Virus record (IMG/VR): IMGVR_UViG_3300042503_001556
Coordinates: 1-25,579 of that record
Length of the DNA stretch: 25,579 nucleotides
Origin: a virus
Direction: 5' to 3' (one strand)
Shown piece by piece: positions 21,071-25,579 of the stretch. The translations under genes and the position numbers were made by a program. The notes beneath the pieces were generated by a model. The model was given only the letters and a program-made list of their open reading frames with translations. It was not told where the DNA came from and made no database searches. The number at the start of each line of letters is the position of its first letter. Position 1 is the first letter of the stretch.

Positions 21071-22408
21071 ATGTCAAAGACTGTTTTATTCGGAAATGCC
21101 GCAGCTTATTCAGCTAAAGCAAACCCTGCCCTTTTAGCTGCTGGAGAAATTGGAGTTTACTCTATTGCTGAAACTGGTGCTTTTACACTAATTACTACTA
21201 CTTGTAGTGCTGCTCAAAAGCAATTGCCTATTATGATTGCTCAAGGTGGAGTTACTGGTGGTAATTTTAAAAGTGTAATTATTTATCCTAATGGTATCAT
21301 TAAGGCTGGCACTACTGCTGTACCTTACGTTGCTGCTGTACCTAATGTTGATATCGTAGGTTATGCTGGTTCAGGTTCAGACACTATTCAAGCTAACGTT
21401 GCTGGAACTTACAATTTAACTGTAACAAACACTTCTTTAGCAACTGTACCAATGCCATTCAACTTAGCTTCTTTGTATTACCAAACTGCTGCTCAAGCAA
21501 CTGCTTTTCAAGTAGCTTATGATTGGGCTAAAGCTGTTAACGGTAAAACATTAAACGCTTCTTTGTTCCCTTACGACAGATTCGTATTTGCTTCAGTTTT
21601 AACTGACCAAAGTTCAACTCAGTTAGTAACTTCGGCTCCTGCAAACGTAACTGGTACATTTGTAAATGGTTCAGCTAACGTAACTTTATCTGGTTCAACT
21701 GCTGGTGGTACTACTCCATTGTCAGTAGGTAGTTTTATTCGTGTAGGTCACGCAACTACTACTACTTTACCTGTTTACAGAATCGCAGCTATGCCTTCAG
21801 CTACAAGTATTATTCTTGATGCTCCTTATGTAAACGAAAGTTTAGCTATCGGTGCTACTGTTGCTACTGTTGCTTTAGGTAGATTAGATGCTGCTCCTAA
21901 TTCTAGTGATTTAGCTGGTGTTAGATTAGTTTCAAGAGGTAACTGGTTTGACGGAAGTTCATTTACTGAATTAAAACCTAACACTTCTATCGCTGTAGGT
22001 GTATCAGGAAACGCTTTAGGAACTGTAATCGTTCATAACGGTGTTGCTTCTCAATCTTACTTAGCTGCTTCAGGTGCTGTTACTTCAGGTGTTTTTAACA
22101 TCGGTTATGGTATCGGATACCAAGCTAGAAAGCAAGAACTTCAATGGCAAGGTTACCAAGGTAACATGAACAGAAGTTTCTTACCTTATGCAGTTCAATA
22201 TTTTGCTTCAGAAACTGCTTTGTATGATGGTTACTCTGTTACTTACAGAAGTTTTCCTAATAACGGAGCTGGTGATGGAAATGCAAAAGAAGAAATACAT
22301 GATATTCAAATATTCTGTATTAATGCTGGTGGTTCTGGAAGTATTACAACTAACGCTTTAATTAGTTCAGCTATTCCTACAATCCTTAGCTCTTACATTA
22401 ACGCATAA
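21071..22408 (+). CDS. Abundant structural protein, probably tail tube or sheath
   Basis: The 445-residue product has a capsid-like codon signature (many C-ending codons: aac, ttc, atc, tac), so it should be one of the most abundant virion proteins. It begins MSKTVLFGNAAAYSAKANPA, is Ala/Gly/Thr/Ser-rich and strand-rich, and ends in 'EEIHDIQIFCINAGGSGSIT'. Low charge and two Cys fit a tube subunit. Its position after the connector and before tail-fibre genes supports a major tail protein; a capsid decoration protein is the alternative. A strong terminator follows. Confidence 0.55.
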   Translation: MSKTVLFGNAAAYSAKANPALLAAGEIGVYSIAETGAFTLITTTCSAAQKQLPIMIAQGGVTGGNFKSVIIYPNGIIKAGTTAVPYVAAVPNVDIVGYAGSGSDTIQANVAGTYNLTVTNTSLATVPMPFNLASLYYQTAAQATAFQVAYDWAKAVNGKTLNASLFPYDRFVFASVLTDQSSTQLVTSAPANVTGTFVNGSANVTLSGSTAGGTTPLSVGSFIRVGHATTTTLPVYRIAAMPSATSIILDAPYVNESLAIGATVATVALGRLDAAPNSSDLAGVRLVSRGNWFDGSSFTELKPNTSIAVGVSGNALGTVIVHNGVASQSYLAASGAVTSGVFNIGYGIGYQARKQELQWQGYQGNMNRSFLPYAVQYFASETALYDGYSVTYRSFPNNGAGDGNAKEEIHDIQIFCINAGGSGSITTNALISSAIPTILSSYINA

Positions 22409-22426
22409 TTTTTAATTTTTAATTTT

Positions 22427-22459
22427 AAAAAGCCATTACTTAATTGTGATGGCTTTTTT
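22427..22459 (+). terminator. Rho-independent terminator after the major tail-type gene
   Basis: AAAAAGCCATTAC (22427-22439) pairs with GTGATGGCTTTTT (22446-22458), 13 bp with one G-U pair and a TTAATT-like loop, and the stem runs directly into the T-tract. It separates an abundant transcript from the tail-fibre genes. Confidence 0.85.
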
Positions 22460-22486
22460 ATTTATATATTTTTTTAAAATAAATAG

Positions 22487-22494
22487 TATCTTTG
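22487..22494 (+). promoter_or_regulatory. Possible promoter -7 box before the fibre genes
   Basis: TATCTTTG (22487-22494) followed by TAATA matches the TAnnTTTG consensus and the other boxes here. The upstream position for a -33 TTTG holds AT-rich sequence only. It lies directly after a terminator and 18 bases before ATG 22513, so restart of transcription here makes sense. Confidence 0.5.
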
Positions 22495-22512
22495 TAATAC
22501 AATATTATAAAA

Positions 22513-22932
22513 ATGATAAAAAATACATTAGGCAATTCTCCTCTTCAAAACGAAGACAGAATAGTTATAGAAAGAAAAGGTGTACCTTCTGAAGTTTCAT
22601 TAAGAAGTTTTAGAAGATATGCTAATGGAACAGAACCTTTAGTAACTTCAGGTAGCACTTTACAATTAGATTTTTCTAATGCTTTATTGTTTGATATAAC
22701 TTTAACAGCTGCTGCAACATTTACTTTTGTTAATGCTACTCCAGGTGTTTATATTATTAAATTAACTCAAGGTGGTGCAGGTAGTAATACTGTAACATTT
22801 CCTTCTAGTGTAAAATGGTCTGGAGGAACTCCTCCAACACTTACTACAACTGTAGGTGCTTGGGATTATATAACTTTAGTTTTTGATGGAACTTATTTTT
22901 CAGCTACTTCAACTCTTAATTTTGTAGTATAA
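22513..22932 (+). CDS. Small tail-fibre or decoration-type protein, 139 aa
   Basis: Residues 1-40 are polar. Residues 60-135 form a strand-rich module with 'FTFVNATPGVYIIKLTQGGA' and 'TVTFPSSVKWSGGTPPTLTT', then 'AWDYITLVFDGTYFSATS'. That 'G-x-Y-x-I-x-L-T-Q...KW.GG.PPTLT...D-x-I-T-L-V-F-D-G' pattern recurs in phage fibre and adhesin tips. It is followed by an overlap with the next gene at 22932. Likely a virion surface protein. Confidence 0.65.
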   Translation: MIKNTLGNSPLQNEDRIVIERKGVPSEVSLRSFRRYANGTEPLVTSGSTLQLDFSNALLFDITLTAAATFTFVNATPGVYIIKLTQGGAGSNTVTFPSSVKWSGGTPPTLTTTVGAWDYITLVFDGTYFSATSTLNFVV

Positions 22933-23750
22933 TGTTAGCTCCATTTGGATTTTTTGGTGGGGGTGCGGCTAACACGGCAAGAACGCAAGCCTTTTTAACC
23001 GCTACGGGAATTAGTGATGCTACAATTATAAGCGCATTAAACGCAATGGACACAAGTTTAATTAGCGCAGGTTTATTGCCAAGTGGAACGGGTGCGGGGA
23101 AGATTAAGGCACTTTATCCAATAGTTGGCGGTACGGCTGCGACTCATAAATTTAATTTTGTTAATCCTGCCGATACAGATGAAGCGTTTAGATTAACTTT
23201 TTTTGGTGGAATTACACACGATTCAACGGGTATGCAAGGAAACGGAACAAATGGATATGCCAATAGTTTTTTTAATTCTGACGGTCTTTTGGAAATTGAT
23301 AACCTTTCTTTTGGCTTTTATTCTAAAACAAATGTAAACGAAAATAGTTATGATATTGGTTCATTTAGCAGTTCAACAACTCCTGTAAATTGTCAATCTC
23401 ATATACAAGCAAGGAATTCTAATTTTATGTTTGGAGCAGTTAATCAAGATGATTCTGCTGCAATACCAAGCTCGACAGATAGTACAGGTTTTCACGCAAT
23501 TTCAAGGATAAATTCAACGCAAGAAACCAGAAACATAAGAGGAACAAACACTACTTATAGCAGAGTTTCAAAAGTCATTCCTAATTTAAATATGTTTTTA
23601 ATGGCTTTAGACTTTAACGGTTCGGCTTTTGGTTATTCTTCAAGAAATTACGCTTATTATTATTTAAGTGAAGGCTTAAACACAACTGAGTTAAATAACT
23701 TAAATACATTAATTGTAGATTTTCAAACAACATTAGGGAGGCAAGTATAA
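22932..23750 (+). CDS. Putative tail-fibre / host-recognition protein
   Basis: The 272-residue protein begins MLAPFGFFGGGAANTARTQA and continues 'FLTATGISDATIISALNAMD' and 'LLPSGTGAGKIKALYPIVGG', then a lectin-like beta body ('LTFFGGITHDSTGMQGNGTN', 'LSFGFYSKTNVNENSYDIGS'). These are typical of Bacteroidota phage tail-fibre and prophage adhesion modules. Eight codons in the first 70 end in CG (GCG, ACG), unlike the near absence in the neighbouring fibre gene, which points to recent import. It has a glycine-rich N-terminus where a trimer might attach. It overlaps 22513-22932 and 23750-23971 by one base each. Confidence 0.75.
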   Translation: MLAPFGFFGGGAANTARTQAFLTATGISDATIISALNAMDTSLISAGLLPSGTGAGKIKALYPIVGGTAATHKFNFVNPADTDEAFRLTFFGGITHDSTGMQGNGTNGYANSFFNSDGLLEIDNLSFGFYSKTNVNENSYDIGSFSSSTTPVNCQSHIQARNSNFMFGAVNQDDSAAIPSSTDSTGFHAISRINSTQETRNIRGTNTTYSRVSKVIPNLNMFLMALDFNGSAFGYSSRNYAYYYLSEGLNTTELNNLNTLIVDFQTTLGRQV

Positions 23751-23971
23751 TGAAAGTAGGCAAATTAACAATAAAGCAAAAAAATCAAATAGCAGGGCAA
23801 CTATATGCTGAGGATAGCTATTTTAACCCAATACAAGACGCAAATGCGAAGTGGGTAATCTCTACTCAAGAGATGAACGATTGTGTAGTTGAAGAATTTA
23901 TGTGGGTGAAAGAATTGACATTGATTGATTACGAACCAAAGCCAGCACCCCCAATGGGTAGTTTTAAATAA
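23750..23971 (+). CDS. Small protein paired with the tail-fibre gene, 73 aa
   Basis: The gene begins MKVGKLTIKQKNQIAGQLYA, has 'YFNPIQDANAKWVISTQEMN' and ends 'PKPAPPMGSFK'. Similar short genes follow this fibre type in Bacteroidota phages. A real Shine-Dalgarno-like GGGAGG (23736-23741) lies 8 bases before the ATG, unusual in this genome, and the composition matches the imported module. It may be a chaperone or end-cap for the fibre; function unknown. Confidence 0.65.
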   Translation: MKVGKLTIKQKNQIAGQLYAEDSYFNPIQDANAKWVISTQEMNDCVVEEFMWVKELTLIDYEPKPAPPMGSFK

Positions 23972-23993
23972 TTAAAAGTAAATAAATAAAATA

Positions 23994-24788
23994 ATGGCAT
24001 TACAAATTAAAATAAATTTATCAGTTTCTACTGATTGGAAATCAATTATAATAACTGATTCTACTGGATATGGTATTACTGGATACGGTTCTAATCAAAG
24101 TCCTGTTGGTTTAAGAGAAGCTAGTGGTTCAGGAACAGATATTCTTTCTACAAGAATAATTCTTACTTCACCAAGTGATACTATTTATACTTTTGATTTA
24201 AATGCTGGTCAAGCTTATACTGCAACAATATCTCCTTATATTATAAGTAATGTAGCTTTAGGTTTAAATGTTGATGAAATAATTCAAGAAGGTATTTGGA
24301 AAGTAAGTTATACTCCTTATTTTGCTAATACTCAAAGCATAAATCTTACAAATAATTTAACAACAGCTACTTATAGTGCTTCACCTCAATCTTTTACTAA
24401 TATAGCTAAATTAAAAACAAATGCAGCTGGAACTGCTGTATATTATGATGTTACAACTGTTGACCCTTCAACAAACAGTTTTATTTTATCTACACCTTAT
24501 GCTGGTACAACTGTAACAAATTATCTTAATTATCATGTTGGTTATGAAGCTATTGAACTTGTACCTATTTCTAAAACTATTAAAGATTGTTTAGATTCTA
24601 GAGTTGCAGCACTTCCTCAATCAAATTGTCCTTGTAAAGACAAACAAGTAAATACTCTTATGAGTAACTACTTGCTTTATGATGCTATGTTTATAAATGC
24701 TATGTTTAATAACGAACCTAAAGCTATTCAACTTTACGACATACTTTCTAATTATTGTTCAGGCTCTGATTGTAAATGTAATGGATAA
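23994..24788 (+). CDS. Structural protein with Cys-rich C-terminus
   Basis: The N-terminal part (MALQIKINLSVSTDWKSIII) and middle are strand-rich and low in charge, like tail-spike or adhesin beta domains. The C-terminus (about residues 195-264) has 'IKDCLDSRVAALPQSNCPCK' and 'ILSNYCSGSDCKCNG', so six Cys could form disulfides or bind metal. This C-terminal module is common in Bacteroidota phage virion proteins that come late in the tail block. Composition has returned to the AT-rich native pattern. Confidence 0.65.
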   Translation: MALQIKINLSVSTDWKSIIITDSTGYGITGYGSNQSPVGLREASGSGTDILSTRIILTSPSDTIYTFDLNAGQAYTATISPYIISNVALGLNVDEIIQEGIWKVSYTPYFANTQSINLTNNLTTATYSASPQSFTNIAKLKTNAAGTAVYYDVTTVDPSTNSFILSTPYAGTTVTNYLNYHVGYEAIELVPISKTIKDCLDSRVAALPQSNCPCKDKQVNTLMSNYLLYDAMFINAMFNNEPKAIQLYDILSNYCSGSDCKCNG

Positions 24789-25026
24789 AAATCAAAATCT
24801 TTCTGCAATAAATAATATAAATTTGTCTATTCAGAAAATAAGTAATAACTTTGTAAATAAGTTAAGCTTTGGTATAATATCTAAGCAATGTTTAGATGAA
24901 GCCAAGCTTCTGTACTTGTACAGTCGAATTCTTAAAGATAGAAATTATATTAATGACTATCTTACTGAAGACGAATACAACGCTATATATATAGATGTTC
25001 AACGTATAACTAAAAAAATAATATGA
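24781..25026 (+). CDS. Small hypothetical protein, 81 aa
   Basis: I start it at ATG 24781 (MDKNQNLSAINNINLSIQKI), overlapping the previous stop by 8 bases; a longer frame upstream lies inside the preceding gene in another frame. It is helical and polar with 'KQCLDEAKLLYLYSRILKDR' and 'YLTEDEYNAIYIDVQRITKK'. The gene overlaps the following ATG by 4 bases. It contains a promoter-like sequence (24822-24853). Function unknown; perhaps a tail assembly partner. Confidence 0.65.
   Translation: MDKNQNLSAINNINLSIQKISNNFVNKLSFGIISKQCLDEAKLLYLYSRILKDRNYINDYLTEDEYNAIYIDVQRITKKII
24822..24853 (+). promoter_or_regulatory. Perfect Bacteroidota promoter inside a coding region
   Basis: TTTG (24822-24825), a 20-base spacer and TAACTTTG (24846-24853), followed by TAAAT, match the consensus and the portal promoter exactly. 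It lies inside the 81-residue gene and would drive the genes from 25023 onward. Confidence 0.5.
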
Positions 25027-25304
25027 GTGGATTAACCGCTGGGGAATCGTTCCTCAAATCAATTTTAGACCTTTGGAGAAATAGAACCGCTAACGGAGTT
25101 ATTTCTAAATCATATACTTTAACTGGCACACCAACACCTCTTGCAAATTTTAATTGCAAAGCTGTTCAATTATTGTCATCTTCTACAGTTACTTTAGGTA
25201 ATGGAGATTCTATAACTTATGCAGGAGGATTACTTCCTTGCAATAATGCTAATAATATATTAGTATCAGGTTCAGGAACTTTAAATTATTTAATTTTTAT
25301 TTAA
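25023..25304 (+). CDS. Small structural protein, 93 aa
   Basis: It begins MSGLTAGESFLKSILDLWRN and continues with a strand-rich 'YTLTGTPTPLANFNCKAVQL' and 'VTLGNGDSITYAGGLLPCNN', ending 'SGSGTLNYLIFI'. The pattern resembles short phage beta-domain proteins that decorate fibres or baseplates. Two Cys might pair. It overlaps the previous gene by 4 bases (ATGA at 25023). Confidence 0.6.
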   Translation: MSGLTAGESFLKSILDLWRNRTANGVISKSYTLTGTPTPLANFNCKAVQLLSSSTVTLGNGDSITYAGGLLPCNNANNILVSGSGTLNYLIFI

Positions 25305-25305
25305 T

Positions 25306-25579
25306 ATGGCAATAAGTATAGATTTAGCCATTGGTTCAGTAGCAACTAGTGGTGGTGGAGGTACTGTTGGTACGGGCTTTCTACAAATTACGGGAGGTGT
25401 TTTAGACACAACTTTACGAAACGTAACAGATAATTCTGCTACACCTGTTGTATCACCTTTGCAGTTGAGTACAACGCAGGTAGCTGTATTTAGTGGCGCA
25501 TCTAGAGTTGTGTCATTTGATACAACAAATGGTCATTGGTTAGGTTTTGGCAGCAGCAAAATTGTTCCTTATGACTTTT
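25306..25579 (+). CDS. Tail-fibre protein, partial (continues past the right edge)
   Basis: ATG 25306 opens a frame that stays open to the window edge (91 codons). It begins MAISIDLAIGSVATSGGGGT, then 'GFLQITGGVLDTTLRNVTDN', 'VVSPLQLSTTQVAVFSGASR' and 'GHWLGFGSSKIVPYDF'. 'LRNVTDN...PLQLSTTQV' is a typical fibre or tail-tip repeat in Bacteroidota phages. Composition changes near 25371 to more CG-containing codons (acg, gca, gggctt), which suggests a domain exchange boundary just after the N-terminal 20 residues. Confidence 0.65.
   Translation, partial: MAISIDLAIGSVATSGGGGTVGTGFLQITGGVLDTTLRNVTDNSATPVVSPLQLSTTQVAVFSGASRVVSFDTTNGHWLGFGSSKIVPYDF

Overview
The window is part of an AT-rich tailed double-stranded DNA phage that almost certainly infects a member of the Bacteroidota. 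Three things support this: the promoters match the host consensus TTTG-N20-TAnnTTTG, most genes have A-rich leaders without a Shine-Dalgarno sequence, and the protein families are typical of Bacteroidota phages. A crAss-like or related lineage is plausible (RepL-like winged-helix protein, HU/IHF-like protein, the terminase-portal-capsid block), but I cannot prove it without a search.

The layout is two divergent arms. Leftward arm (1-5528): a tightly packed operon of small proteins, mostly of unknown function, with start/stop overlaps of a few bases. It includes two membrane proteins and three tiny genes or gene ends that are easy to miss (66-236, 866-1006, 1651-1740). Upstream of it lies about 930 bases without a gene (3704-4636), which fold into many ordered inverted repeats and look like a very large structured noncoding RNA. 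Next come a small lipoprotein gene, a structured leader, a UUCG-capped terminator and a 98-residue protein.

The divergent control region (5529-5986) holds an 18-bp perfect palindrome, two GAACT/AGTTC inverted repeats, a TGATTATCA site that also occurs twice at 5152-5174, and a good rightward promoter.

Rightward arm (5987-end): a RepL-like winged-helix protein; small proteins; a GroES-like co-chaperonin; two probable virion surface proteins; an HU/IHF-like protein; a metallophosphoesterase; an HExxH metallopeptidase; a candidate small terminase; large terminase; portal; an acidic scaffold-like protein with an AT-hook; major capsid protein; an initiator-like tRNA-Met(CAT); a probable connector/ring protein; an abundant structural (probably tail) protein; and a string of tail-fibre, receptor-binding and adhesin-like genes running off the right edge. 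Strong hairpin terminators and internal promoters divide the arm into units (portal, scaffold-capsid, tail). A two-gene tail module at 22932-23971 has base composition unlike its neighbours and looks recently acquired.
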